Below, piece after piece: positions 19,801 through 31,788 of a stretch of 64,000 bases of DNA (its first letter is position 1; each line of letters begins with the position of its first letter). The translations under genes were made by a program, and so were the position numbers. The notes below the pieces were generated by a model. It did no database searches and was not told where the DNA came from. It was given only the letters and a program-made list of their open reading frames with translations. The stretch covers positions 301,540-365,539 of the forward strand of contig JABYQR010000005.1 of assembly GCA_022592445.1 (NCBI GenBank), given 5' to 3'. The DNA is from Cytidiella melzeri. Taxonomy: Eukaryota; Basidiomycota; Agaricomycetes; Polyporales; Irpicaceae.

Positions 19801-22132
19801 TTCATCTATTGTTGCCTTAGGAGTGGTGGCACCCGACCGACCAAAGCAGTTTGCAGGAGTCAACGTAACACAAACTCGAGTCATTGTCAACATTACCTCT
19901 ATCCTGCAGTCTGGGTATCTCATCCGTAACGATCTTATCAAATCGAGCAAGGAGACTTCACTTGCACAGTTTGCAACAACTACTCCATTTGGACTTCTAT
20001 GCTATCTCAAAGACCTACAGCGCTGTGACGTAATTCCTGATCCTCTTACACCTTTACAATCTTCACCACTTCCACCAACATCATATCAGACTTCCCCACC
20101 TCAGGACAACGAGGTTACTATCTCCGAATTATCATCTGATGGTAGCAGAAATACCATCGATGACGAGGCCAGCCTAGCAGAAGAGCAGCACCTATCCGAC
20201 TCCGAAGCAGACCCATTCAGTGCGCTTCGTGCAGACACTCTCTTGGCAGAAATATCCTCTCTTACCTACAAGGAGTCAGCCATACATTCCCGTGTGCTTG
20301 GAGATCTCTGGCATGTCACCGATCAAGTCAAGGTGTCTCAAAAGCATGGAATTCACGCACCGTACAAGCGAGCACTCCGGGACGCATTGCTGATTGTGGA
20401 CCCTGAGGACAAAGCCGCAGTAGAAGTTGTGCTGGAACGACGGGGTGTGAAGTTCAGCGACATGGTTCTTTGGAAGTCCGACTGGGTTTGGAAGCGAGTC
20501 AAGCGCCTCGTGCCTTGTGCAACAATCCTGTTCCAGCGTGTCAGCGAAGTATTCAAGACGTACGGCCCTCTGAAAGACGCCAAAACAGGCAAACCACTCT
20601 TTAAAGGCGAGGACCAGTGGCAACAGGCGCGGAATATTCTTGAGAACATACGGATGGGGCTGTACTCCGATCCACCTGATATCAGTCTCTATACAGTGCG
20701 TGGACAGGATAAGGATGGACTCACAGTCTATCGATGCATGCGAGGCACTAACAGCGTTGAGGGAGGTATCCATCAGAATATCATTCGGTACTTCGGCGCG
20801 TTCAATGCCTCTCCGCGATTGTCCGTAAACTTGATACGAGACTATTGCCTGATGCATAATCTACGGGTAAGTACACTTGCTAGTGGTGCAGAAGTTGAAC
20901 TCACTCCTGTGTGCAGGTTGGGACACTCAATCGCACCGGCAAGCCATATCGCGGGTCATTTGATATATGGACGCGGAATCGGCTGGCTCAGCTGGCAGAT
21001 GTGACACGAGTTGCGTTTGCACCTGAAACAGTCGAGAAGTCGGTGATTGGTTGGGTGAATGGACGAGACTATGCTTCATCAAACGAAGTGTTTGGGATCT
21101 TGCCACTTCCTCCAAGCACAAGACAGAAGCTTGGACTGTTACCCTACAACGAAGCGTTAGCCAAGGGTGAGAACATCAAACACGCAAACTTAGCAAAACA
21201 ACAAAACTCGACATACGCCATCCTGCCTGTTCACACGAGCCACGAGCGCCACCTCTATCGTCTCATTCGCCGCCAGTACGATGGACTCTTCACCCAACGC
21301 TCTCAGCCGGACTGGGTTGCCCTAGCAATGCTATGGTCAACACACTGCGATGGGGTCAAGGTGTTCTATAAAGTAAGTAATGGTCCACTTGAGATGTTTG
21401 CCGTACTTACCTCCACTTCCAAGCTGCCCGAGCACTTGAAGAGCTATCACAAGCGGTGGCTTGAGATTCGCAACGAGGAAGACTCTATTGAGTCGTCGCG
21501 CGAAGCCTACGAGGCGATTCGAAAGGCTCTAGAGGCAGACTCGCGACGGATTCCGGCCATCCCCGTTGCAGAGCGAACCACCATCAGCGAAGAAATATCT
21601 CCGTTGAGTCGAATTACTCACCACGACGAGCATGACCTAGAGGTCTCCGAATGGCAAGTAGCCAATGCCCTTGGCCAGCACAGCCGCATGCAAGAATCGC
21701 GGCTGTTCAAGTATATGCCCGACAATCCATCTGCACAGCCAACCGTAACCGCATACAGCAGCTCGAACGACAAGGGCAAAAAACGCGCGGCCGGATGTCT
21801 TGACGAAGGCGCAGCTAGTGCGAGTAGCCTCAAGCTGCTGAACTCCACGGTCGTCGATCCAGCAACCGGCCGGACTGTTGCTATACCGGTGAAACGACGC
21901 GCACCACGGAAGTGCAAGCACTGTCACCGAGGAGACTGCGTCGGAGCATTCAGGAGCCGACCGTGCCAGTACTCAACAGCTTCGGTGCGTAGTATCAGTA
22001 GACTCAGGCTGAGAGCGAAGGCATTTACTGACAAAGTGAACACAGACAAGTGCAGATTCCTCAAGTGGTACTGCTGCTGCTGGACCGGGGCCCAGTTCCA
22101 TGGCAATGTCGATGTTCCGCTTCAAGATGTAG
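16831..22132 (+). CDS. DUF6729-like / DDE transposase-like protein with inserted 3'-5' exonuclease
   Basis: Model: join(16831..16987, 17046..17150, 17206..17274, 17329..18713, 18775..19284, 19340..20866, 20917..21372, 21424..21984, 22046..22132), about 1,618 aa. Domains in order: two AT-hooks (GRPPG about 15, GRPRK about 29); an acidic low-complexity region; a Cys-rich DUF6729-like domain (CPQC about 373, CTHDSC about 419); a transposase-like core with D in DHSHK (about 568) and FTDNP (about 638); a DEDDy exonuclease with VDMEW (D712, E714), VKGDL (D777) and YAALD (Y854, D858); then NSVEGGIHQN (E about 1216) as a candidate third acidic residue; and a terminal zinc knuckle CKHCHRGDC (about 1567). 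Introns 17275-17328 and 21373-21423 are in frame without stops and could be retained. If the last intron is retained the stop moves to 22182. Exonuclease assignment is strong; the transposase reading is inference. No flanking inverted repeats seen. Confidence 0.8.
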
Positions 22133-22621
22133 GAGCACGGTGGCGGAAACACACGCAGGATGGTCGAATCGTGCTCGCGTAGCAGTACTGTCGTGAGTCG
22201 GATACTTCTCGTATTGATTTTCGGTTGCACGCGCTAGCATACGGTCAATCCGTTTGATTCTCAATGTACAACCCGGTACTACTTTCTTTAACAATCTTCG
22301 TGCTCGCGCCTTCTTCCTCCTCACTCAGGCCGATTTAATTTCTTTAATTTAAATTAAATCGATTTAATTCTTTTCGGACCCCACATGTATATAATAACTG
22401 CCGGGCTCGATTGTACTTAGTATTATGCTGACGTAACTACTGTTCTGGTGGTTGTGGAGAGGCGAAACAAATTCTACACACCCCAAATATTGTTGCCAAC
22501 TCGCCTCGTCTCGCCGCAGACGTGTCCGACACTCTCCTTCGTTCGTTTTACCACGTCCGCGAACAGCCTGCCCCATGAGGACCTGACATTGATACGGTCT
22601 GTCACCAATAACTCCGCAAAC
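22133..22621. other. Intergenic upstream of MscS gene
   Basis: Contains an AT-rich inverted repeat at 22332-22360 (GATTTAATTT and AAATTAAATC) and a TATA-like element near 22388. The presumed 5' leader of the MscS gene follows. No gene seen. Confidence 0.5.
22332..22360. promoter_or_regulatory. AT-rich perfect 10-bp inverted repeat
   Basis: GATTTAATTT (22332-22341) and AAATTAAATC (22351-22360) are exact reverse complements with a 9-bp AT-rich spacer. Lies about 260 bp upstream of the MscS start. Could be a bidirectional terminator-like element for the preceding gene or an upstream regulatory site. Confidence 0.35.
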
Positions 22622-25600
22622 ATGAGTTCTGCACATATGAATGACGCAGACAACAACTACCAACCATCACCCTCAAACTCGTCGTCAGGTGCTGCTCAGC
22701 TCTCAACATCCACGAACAAAGACAGACGGCCGCCGCCTATCGATCTCTTCTCCGCCTCAAGTGAAGAAGTCGACAACCCGCTACCGAGCCCACCGTACCG
22801 TCAAGAGCCCTCAAGATCTCACGTCTATCTTTCCCCGTACCCAGAAGCGTCACCAGCGTACAAGTCCAACTCCAACGTTGATCTCTTCAACGAAAACTCG
22901 GCTATTATGTCGGATAACAAGCATGACTGGAATCGCGATCGTGAGCGTGAATCAGACTCGGAGGAGCCCCGTGGGAGGGAACCTCGCCAGGCCGCAGCGA
23001 AAACAGCACGCTTCACAAGCGATGTTGCAAGCCCCCCGCCGACAGCGGGTCTTCCACAATTTGTGAGGTCAGAGAGTGGGATGGACAGCGGCAGGTCAAG
23101 ATCGCCGTCTCTAGCAGGCACCGATGACGAAGACGGAGACTACGACTGGAGTGGTGAGGAGGATCTGGTGGACCAGGAGGCCAAGTTTGAGCAGACCATG
23201 GGTGTGGCTAAGAAGAGCCGTTGGGGCTTTAGAAAGTAAGTGTGTTGAGCATGTCGCGCTCGATGAGCGTTAGCGCACCCTTGAGGGCGCTGTCTCGACC
23301 GTTGGGACATATGCTGATTACTGCACAGGTTCATTGCTATCGCGTTTGGGTCACTCCTAGGCTCTACCCTCGTGTCTGGCCTAGTTGTCGCACCAGCGTT
23401 GCTCATTTACTTCTTCTGGTATAAACCTCATCCAAGTGAACATCGCCGCTATGTTACGGACAACGTCGAAGCCTGGCTCTTCTGGGCCGGTGCAAACATC
23501 ACTATATCTTGGTATCTCGCGCTGATCGTCGACCTTTTCCCTGCCGTTGTCCGCTTTCTCGTCTCTGGCTTCTGGGGGCATGTCAGCGAAGGGCTCAAGT
23601 CGAACATCGAAATGTACAACAGTGTGAAGAATAACCTGAAGCCACTGCTCTATGCTGCAAGTGGATGGGCAAGCTGGGTGATTGTTTTCACGCACATCTT
23701 CGAGCTACACGATCAGAATGATGGGTCGAAAAGCCGTGCTCAATACACTAACATCGTGAGTAGCTAGATCTACCTCGAGGAATTTGGCTAATTAGTTCTT
23801 GGTCAGATTTACCAAGTTATTGAGTTTTTCTTCTTTTTGACACTAGTGATTTGTGCCCAGCGAATGCTCTCACAAGCTATAGGTTAGTGAACGCGAGGTA
23901 GATGCGTTGAGGGACTTCGCTCATCACTACACGCAGCATTCGCCTTCCATCGCACTGCATACAAGGAACGTCTGGAAAGTGTCGAAGAGACACTTCGCGT
24001 TGTCGAAAAGCTTCGTGCATACCGCCCCAAGCGTTCACATATTAAGCATGCGTCTCAAGGATTTGGGAGTCACTCGTTCAACGCCCTCAATCTCGCCAGC
24101 GCGCTTTACTCCCGCCCGGGTACACCAACACACAGTCGCAACGCGTCGCGTTCCACAACACCATCGAGATCTGGAACCCCTATAATGACACCAAAAACCG
24201 TTGAGTCACACGAGAATGATCCGGAAGCCACTCTTGTCGGTCGCAAGAGCAAAGGAAAGAGCAAGAAGACACCGAAGTTCAGCCCGTCACTTCAGCGAGC
24301 CGACTCTGAACCTGTTGCTCTGACCCATATTGTTGACAGCTCGGGACACAATAGCCCCCATCATTACCCTCCTTCAACAAATCAGCATGGCGAGGACAAT
24401 GACTCTGATGACCCACTGCATATGAAGCAGGCTGCTGTAGCCGTGGCTAAGACTGTCAAGACTGCTGTCCTCCACGATGCCCGCAATATTGAGGGTAAGG
24501 ACGACACCGACCTTAGCGGCTTAGTCTGGGACGTCTCATCCGCACACGAGGCTAAGAAGCTGGCTCGGGCAATCTATTCGACATTCAGGCATGGCACACG
24601 GACATACCTCATTCCATCGGATTTTTACCCTGCATTCCCCTCAGAGAAAGAAGCAGAAGAGGCCTTCCGCGTGTTCGACAAGGACAACAACGGCGATTTG
24701 TCACGGGCAGAAATCAAGACGACATTGATGAAAGTTTACAAGGAACGGCGATCTCTGAGTCGCAGTATGCGGGACGTGAGCGTCGCACTGAAATCCCTCA
24801 ACCAGATCCTGCTGTTCTTTGCGCTAGCTATCCTATTCTTCATTTCTCTTAGCGTGTTCAATGTGAACGTGGGGGAGTCTTTGACAAGCGTGTATACGCT
24901 GGGTATCGGGCTGAGCTTCATATTCAAAAACGCGGCAAGTAATTGCTTTGATGCAATCATGTTTCTGTTTGTCACACAGTGAGCAGTTTCTCTTGACTTG
25001 CCAGCTCGCCTTGCGACTGATCAAGTTTGTTAGTCCCTTTGATACTGGCGATCGATGCTTCATTGACGGTAAATCATAATGCCTACTCTCTGAACTGATT
25101 GGTTATCTCATGCTGGTATCAATCATAGACGAGAATCTTGTTGTGAAAAAGATGGGTCTGTTCGCAGTAAGTTGTGATTCGTCTCTATCACTTCCTATCG
25201 CATTTGGCTCCAAATTATTTCACTTTGGCGTCGTAATGGGAGGTTGTGCTGATATGCGTGGTGGCTGTACAGACGGTCTTTACACGTGCGGACGGGACAG
25301 AGTCGTATTACTTCAACAGCCAATTATTCACCAAATTCATGTGAGCACGGCATTTTTAGCGATATACTGTTGTTTTGCTGACTCTTCTGTGACGTGGCTT
25401 ATAGAACGAACGCGCGGCGTAGTGATGTTTGTACTTTCACGTTGTTGAGCGTGATGTCTCACCTTGCTGACATTCTCTCTCCAGAAAACGGGCGAAGGAC
25501 TGACGATGCAAATCGATTGGAAGACACCCCTGGAGAAGATTGACGCACTTGAGGCATGCATGAACCGCTGGCTCGAGACGGAGAAGAACAGGTGGTTCCA

Positions 25601-26236
25601 GCCGAATACTGCCATCATGTTGCAAAACATCCAGTCTATGCGTTATTTGGAGTGTACGATTGGTATAGGGCATAATGGGTCAGTTTGTGTTCTACACCGA
25701 AAATTCTAGCACTCACTCGCTTCTTTTTACGCGTTCAGTAATTGGCAGTGCGTAGACCGTCTATTGTCTTGCGTTAGCCACCACTGATTGGGTTGTCGTC
25801 TACGCTCTTTCTTTCTTTTTTTGTGCACAGGGTATGTTTTTGCATTATTTACACGACCGGAGCGTGCCCTTAACCCCTTTCACAGGACTGGGGACTACGC
25901 AACGCACGGAAGACAGCCTTCCACGCCGCAGCCAATTATTACTGCCGTCAGCTTGGAATCGTCGCCTATTCCCCCTCCATTCCCGTTCAGTGGACAAAGT
26001 CACAGGATCTCAATGCCTTGCCAGACGACGAAGACTACATGGACCCGAGTTTCGATCCCGAGGAGTCGCCCCAGACGCTTCAGCCACAACTCCCGCAAGC
26101 TTTCAACAAGGAGATGCACATTCCGACGACTTTGGGATTCCAGCCGCCCCCAGACAAGCCCGTGCCAGGGATCCGCGCGAGAAAGTCGAAACATGGCAAG
26201 AATGCGGTTGTTCGTTCGCTTGGCGCGGATGGCTAG
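22622..26236 (+). CDS. EF-hand mechanosensitive ion channel, MscS family
   Basis: Model: join(22622..23235, 23329..23755, 23807..23882, 23937..24978, 25034..25068, 25129..25166, 25273..25340, 25405..25426, 25485..25678, 25739..25751, 25886..26236), about 959 aa. Related to fission yeast Msy1/Msy2, ER/plasma-membrane channels that control calcium after hypo-osmotic shock. A 205-residue disordered N-terminus precedes the first membrane segments. A canonical EF-hand, FDKDNNGDLSRAE, lies at about 620-632. The MscS core includes LGIGLSFIFKNAASN and HPFDTGDRCF. The 22-nt exon restores I-T-N-A-R-R-S. The 13-nt exon adds one Cys to the conserved N-W-Q-D-W-G; the better-looking GTGCGT donor would shift frame. 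The basic C-terminal tail ends RSLGADG. Confidence 0.92.
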
Positions 26237-27090
26237 GAGCTGAACACGGACCTTGCGGCGCACGGACTGGACTTGATCTCTAGAAACTTTCTAGGGACAC
26301 ATATTTTGCACAACACTTGTCATCCATCATACAACATCTTATATCGCACACTACCTCAACACCCATACGCATCTTGTCCACATGTATGTGATTCATCTGA
26401 TCCTTAGTTGCACTTCTCTTCTCCTAGCGATTTCTTTTTGCGTTTGCAGATCCTTTGCAGCTAAGCTGAAGATACTCTCATTACGTACCTAGTAGAATAT
26501 ATGCAGCGCAGGACGAATGCACATATGGTCATTATACATACAATCACACCACTAATAGTTCTCAGCGTCAAATTGATAGCTACCTCGAAGATCCACTCTT
26601 TGACAATCAGGTGAGGACATAGTGTCGTTTGAAGCGGGATTTAGCTACAAGTCACTCCCGCCAACGCGGAACTTGCTGCGACATATTCGAGTGCGGTGGT
26701 CATTAAGGCGGAAGCTGTGCGGATAGACCGCGTTAAATCCGATTTAATCGTGGACCACATAATAAGATAGGCTACTTACTAGTACTGTAGTTGTAAGTGA
26801 AGTGTAGCTTTGATCGCGGTCTTTGCCGCTCGTCATCACTATATGAAGTCACGACCTCCTCTACTGCCTGTTTCCGCTCCGCCCTCCCTTTCTCGCAAGC
26901 TCCCTCTCATTCGCTCTGCTCATATAACACAGTCCGGCAACGACAAGCAGTTCATCGGTCGCAGAGACTATCCAAAGCCTCCTGCGATCTCCAGGTCTCG
27001 CGCTTAGATAAAGTGGTGCAACATCGATCCAACGCGTAGCGCGTTTGTTCAAGACAAGCAACACCTCTCTTCATCTTACCACCATCCACA
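26237..27090. other. Intergenic, pyc1 promoter region
   Basis: 854 bp between the MscS and pyruvate carboxylase genes. Holds a motif (CGATTTAATCGTGGACCACA near 26739) resembling one upstream of the MscS gene, and a pyrimidine-rich probable leader before 27091. No gene seen. Confidence 0.5.
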
Positions 27091-30000
27091 ATGCCGATTG
27101 CAGCAGCGGGAGACACCCTTCACCCGCCGAGGCTGGCACCCATCTTCGCGGTCACGCCGAGTGCGCCTGGCACACCGGTGCATTCTATCCAGACAATGCG
27201 ACGCAAGTCAGCAGGCCACTCTGGCCCTTTGACGAAGATCCTAGTCGCGAACCGTGGTGTAAGTGCCTTGAGAATTCCATCGAGCATGCACAGTACTAAA
27301 CTCGTGCTCTGGATGTCGCCCCTGACGTTCGCCCCCACAGGAAATCGCTATTCGTGTCTTCCGTACTGCTCACGAGCTCGCTATGCATACCGTCGCCATT
27401 TACTCCTTTGAAGATCGCCTATCTGCTCATCGCCAGAAGGTACGTACAGTGTAATACATGCTGCAATCGCAAAGCTGATCGCAATTTGCAGGCAGATGAA
27501 GCATATCAAGTTGGCAAGGGCCTCACCCCCGTTGGAGCTTACCTTGCTCAGGACGATATCATCCGTATCGCGCTCGAGTACGGTGTTGACATGATTCATC
27601 CCGGGTGAGTCGTATGCATGCTCCAATATCGGCGTGCTAACCTTGCCTTACCCGTGCAGATACGGATTCCTAGCCGAGAACGCTACGTTCGCTCGTAAAG
27701 TGGAACAAGCCGGTCTCGCATTTGTTGGTCCCAGCCCAGAAGTCATCGACTCGCTCGGTGATAAGACCAAGGCGCGTACCATCGGTAAGACAATGAGTGT
27801 ATGCGCTTCATATTGACACTAACTAATTGTTTCATTCTCTTTCAGCTATGAATATTGGCGTGCCCGTTGTGCCCGGTACAGCTGGTCCGGTCGATGCTTA
27901 CACAGATGCGGACGCATTTATCCAAGAGTACGGGTTCCCGGGTGAGTCGTATCTCGATTGAACGACATTTGCTTGAATTCAAACCCGAAGCTGTGGCAAT
28001 TCAGTGATCATCAAGGCTGCCATGGGTGGTGGTGGACGCGGTATGCGTGTCGTTCGCGATCAGTCGGATTTCAAGAACTCCTTTGAACGTGCTGTCAGCG
28101 AAGCCAAGTCTGCATTCGGTGACGGTACCGTCTTCATCGAGCGTTTCCTCGAGCGTCCTAGACATATCGAGGTACAGCTCCTTGCTGATGCACAAGGCAA
28201 CACGATCCACTTGTTCGAGCGTGACTGCTCAGTCCAACGGAGACATCAAAAGGTGGTTGAAGTTGCCCCCGCAACTCACCTCCCCGAGGAAGTTCGTCAG
28301 GCGATTTTGGGCGATGCTATCAAGCTCGCGAAGAGCGTTGGCTATAGAAACGCTGGAACCGCCGAGTTTTTGGTCGACCAAATGGGTAGGCACTACTTCA
28401 TTGAGATCAACCCTCGTATTCAGGTAGAGCACACGATTACCGGTATGTCGAGTCTGCGTCCCTGGCTTTTGCATCAAAATTTGACATACACATTCTGTAG
28501 AGGAGATTACCGGTCTTGATATTGTGGCGGCTCAAATCCAAATTGCCGCTGGTGCCACACTTCCCCAGCTTGGTCTCACTCAAGACGCCATCACCAAGCG
28601 TGGTTTTGCTATTCAATGCCGTATTACCACCGAGGACCCTGCTGCCAACTTCCAGCCTGATACTGGTAAGATTGAAGTATATCGTAGTGCTGGTGGCAAT
28701 GGCGTACGTCTCGACGCGTCTTCCGGTTTCGCGGGTGCCCAGATTACGCCTCACTACGACAGTTTGCTTGTCAAATGTTCAGTTAGTGGTACGACGTACG
28801 AGGTTGCCCGGAGGAAGATGCTCAGGGCTCTCGTCGAATTCCGTATTCGTGGTGTCAAGACCAACATCCCCTTCCTGTTCCGTCTTCTGACTCATGACGT
28901 GTTCATTGCCGGTAAAACCTGGACAACCTTCATCGATGACACCCCCGAGCTGTTCAAGCTTGTGCAAAGCCAGAACCGTGCTCAGAAGCTCCTCGCCTAC
29001 CTTGGCGACCTCGCCGTAAATGGCAGCTCTATTAAAGGTCAGACAGGAGAGCCTGGTCTCAAGGACGACGTTGTCATCCCCTCATTCCAGAACCGAGAAG
29101 ATCCGGAGAATGGACCTCCTCTCGATGCCTCTCTCCCTTGCGAGCAGGGTTGGCGTAACATCATCGTCGAGCATGGTCCCGAGGCGTTCGCCAAGGCCGT
29201 CCGCGAATACCCTGGTGTGCTCATTATGGACACTACCTGGCGTGACGCGCATCAGTCTCTCCTCGCCACCCGTCTGCGCACCATCGACATGGTTAACATC
29301 GCAAAGGAAACGAGTTACGCGCTGGCAAACGCTTACAGTATCGAGTGTTGGGGTGGTGCGACATTCGACGTTGCCATGCGGTTCTTGTATGAGGATCCTT
29401 GGGATCGTCTGAGGACGCTCAGGAAGCTTGTGCCTAACATTCCGCTTCAGGCCCTCGTGCGAGGCGCTAATGGCGTTGGATACACCAGCTATCCCGATAA
29501 TGCCATCTACGACTTCTCGAAGAAGGCGGTCGAGAATGGACTTGATATCTTCCGTGTCTTCGATTCTTTAAATTACATTGGTGAGTGCCTTTGAACCTCT
29601 TCACGATTCTTGCGCTGATGTAAAGCCTCAGAAAACGTACGCAATGGCGTCTGATTTTTCACAAGTCTTGCGATTATACTGATTTGGCTCTTAGATGAAA
29701 CTCGGTATCGATGCTGCCAAGAAGGCTGGAGGTGTCTGTGAAGCCGTTGTTTGCTACAGCGGTGATGTCGCAAGCCCGAAAGAGAAGAAGTACACCCTTC
29801 AGTACTACCTCGACTTCGTCGAGCAGCTCGTTACTGAGGGTATCCACGTCCTCGGCATCAAGGACATGGCTGGCTTGTTGAAACCCGAGTCTGCCAGAGT
29901 GTAAGTTATTCTTCAAGCGATCAGACCACCTCGTTGCTGAACAAAAGGTTGCTGGCAGTCTTATTGGTGCCATTCGCAAGAAGTATCCAGATCTTCCCAT

Positions 30001-31788
30001 CCATGTTCACTCGCATGACACTGCGGGGATCTCAACTGCCTCCATGCTCGCTGCCGCCGCTGCGGGAGCAGATGTGGTCGATGTCGCCATTGACAGTATG
30101 TCTTCAATTTTTCAATATAATGATCATCCTCACAGTCATATAGGTATGTCCGGCCTCACCTCTCAGCCGCCTATGGGTGCGATTTGCTCCGCTCTCGAGC
30201 AGACAGGCCTTGGCACTGGCATTCGATATGAGGATATCCAGGCTTTGAACCTGTACTGGAGCCAGGTCCGCATCTTGTATCAGTGCTTTGAGGCAAACGT
30301 TCGTGCCTCGGATTCAAGCGTATTTGATCACGAGATGCCTGGTGGACAGTACACCAACCTGATGGTAAGCGTTGAAGCATCTCAAGATGAACGAAAGGTC
30401 TGACATTTCGATATGCAGTTCCAAGCTGCGCAACTCGGCTTGGGAACCCAATGGTCTGGTGAGCTGTCGTTTACTCTTTGAACCGTTGTGATGATGTTGA
30501 CAGGTGTTTACGACAGAAATCAAGAAGAAGTACATCGAAGCAAATGAGCTCGTGAGTTGTTACGATTAATATCTTGATGTACAACAGAATAACAGATCGT
30601 GGCTGGTAGTGCGGCAACATCGTGAAGGTGATGACTGTCTTGCAGTCGTACGACTTTGTTCCACGTTGCTAACTGTCAGTAGGTTACGCCATCGTCCAAG
30701 GTTGTCGGCGATTTCGCCCAATGGATGACTTCCAACAAGTTCTCGAAAGAGGACGTTATCAACCGCGCTGAGGAGCTGGACTTCCCGTCTTCTGTCGTTG
30801 AGTTCTTCCAGGGATACCTTGGACAACCGGTTGGCGGTTTCCCCGAGCCCTTACGGACAAAGATAATCAGAAACAAGCCTAGAATTGACGGCAGACCTGG
30901 TGCCAGTCTCGAGCCTTTGGACTTTAAGAAGATCAAGGCTGAACTACGTGGCAAGTATGGAAAGCACATTACGGACGCAGACGTTACGTCGTATGTCATG
31001 TACCCGAAGGTAGGCTTTTGTAATCAACAACCGGTGTAGGTTGAGGGCTGACATTTTGTCACGCGTAGGTCTTCGAAGAATTCCAGAGCTTCATCGAGAA
31101 GTATGGTGACCTTAGTGTCATCCCCACCCGTTACTTCCTGGGAAGGCCAGATGTTGGCGAGGAGATGCACATCTCGATTGAACAAGGCAAGACTCTGATC
31201 ATCCGTTTGATGGCGGTCGGACCTGTGGTCGAAGGTCGTGCTCAACGCGATGTCTGGTTCGAGGTTAATGGAGAAGTAAGGATCTGTCATATGTTTAATC
31301 TGCGCTTCATCGAGCAGCTGATGACATGCTTAGGTTCGTGCCGTCTCGGTCGAGGACAAGAACTCCGCAGTCGAGACTGTTTCGCGCGAAAAGGCAACCA
31401 GTGACCCAGGCTCTGTTGGAGCTCCTATGTCTGGTGTTGTCGTTGAGGTCAGGGTCAAAGAAGGCCAGGAGATCAAGAAGGGTGACCCTATCGCTGGTAC
31501 GTGCATGTCATTTATGGTAGTTATGTTATTTCAGTGCTCATATCAGCCATTTATTTTCAGTTATGAGCGCGATGAAGGTTTGTTTACCATGCCGCGCGTT
31601 CATGTGTTCTATCTCACTAGTATCTGTAGATGGAGTCCGCTGTTACTGCGCCGGTGTCTGGCCACGTCAAGCGTGTTGCCATTCAGGAGGGTGAGCGTCA
31701 TCCGCTCCTTGTTGTTCGGTCTGATTCACCCTTCTCCGTAGGCGATTCCATCAACCAAGGCGACCTGGTCGTGGAAATTGTCCATTAA
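27091..31788 (+). CDS. pyc1: Pyruvate carboxylase
   Basis: Model: join(27091..27258, 27341..27439, 27492..27604, 27660..27784, 27846..27941, 28005..28442, 28501..29580, 29632..29636, 29695..29900, 29959..30095, 30144..30364, 30419..30458, 30517..30551, 30610..30627, 30683..31009, 31069..31275, 31334..31496, 31561..31577, 31630..31690, 31742..31788), 1,200 aa. Biotin- and ATP-dependent carboxylation of pyruvate to oxaloacetate. Domains in order: biotin carboxylase ([30 protein letters not shown]), carboxyltransferase ([15 protein letters not shown]), and biotinyl domain with AMKM (Lys about 1165). Length is normal for the family. A 45-residue N-terminal extension precedes the first domain. Exons of 5, 18 and 17 nt are needed to restore E-N, C-G-N-I-V-K and V-M-S-A-M-K. 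Convergent with the nitronate monooxygenase gene. Confidence 0.98.

Noticed and set aside
20276..20857. 193-codon open frame on the minus strand
   Set aside because: Opposite an exon of the large protein, whose plus-strand frame is clearly the coding one.
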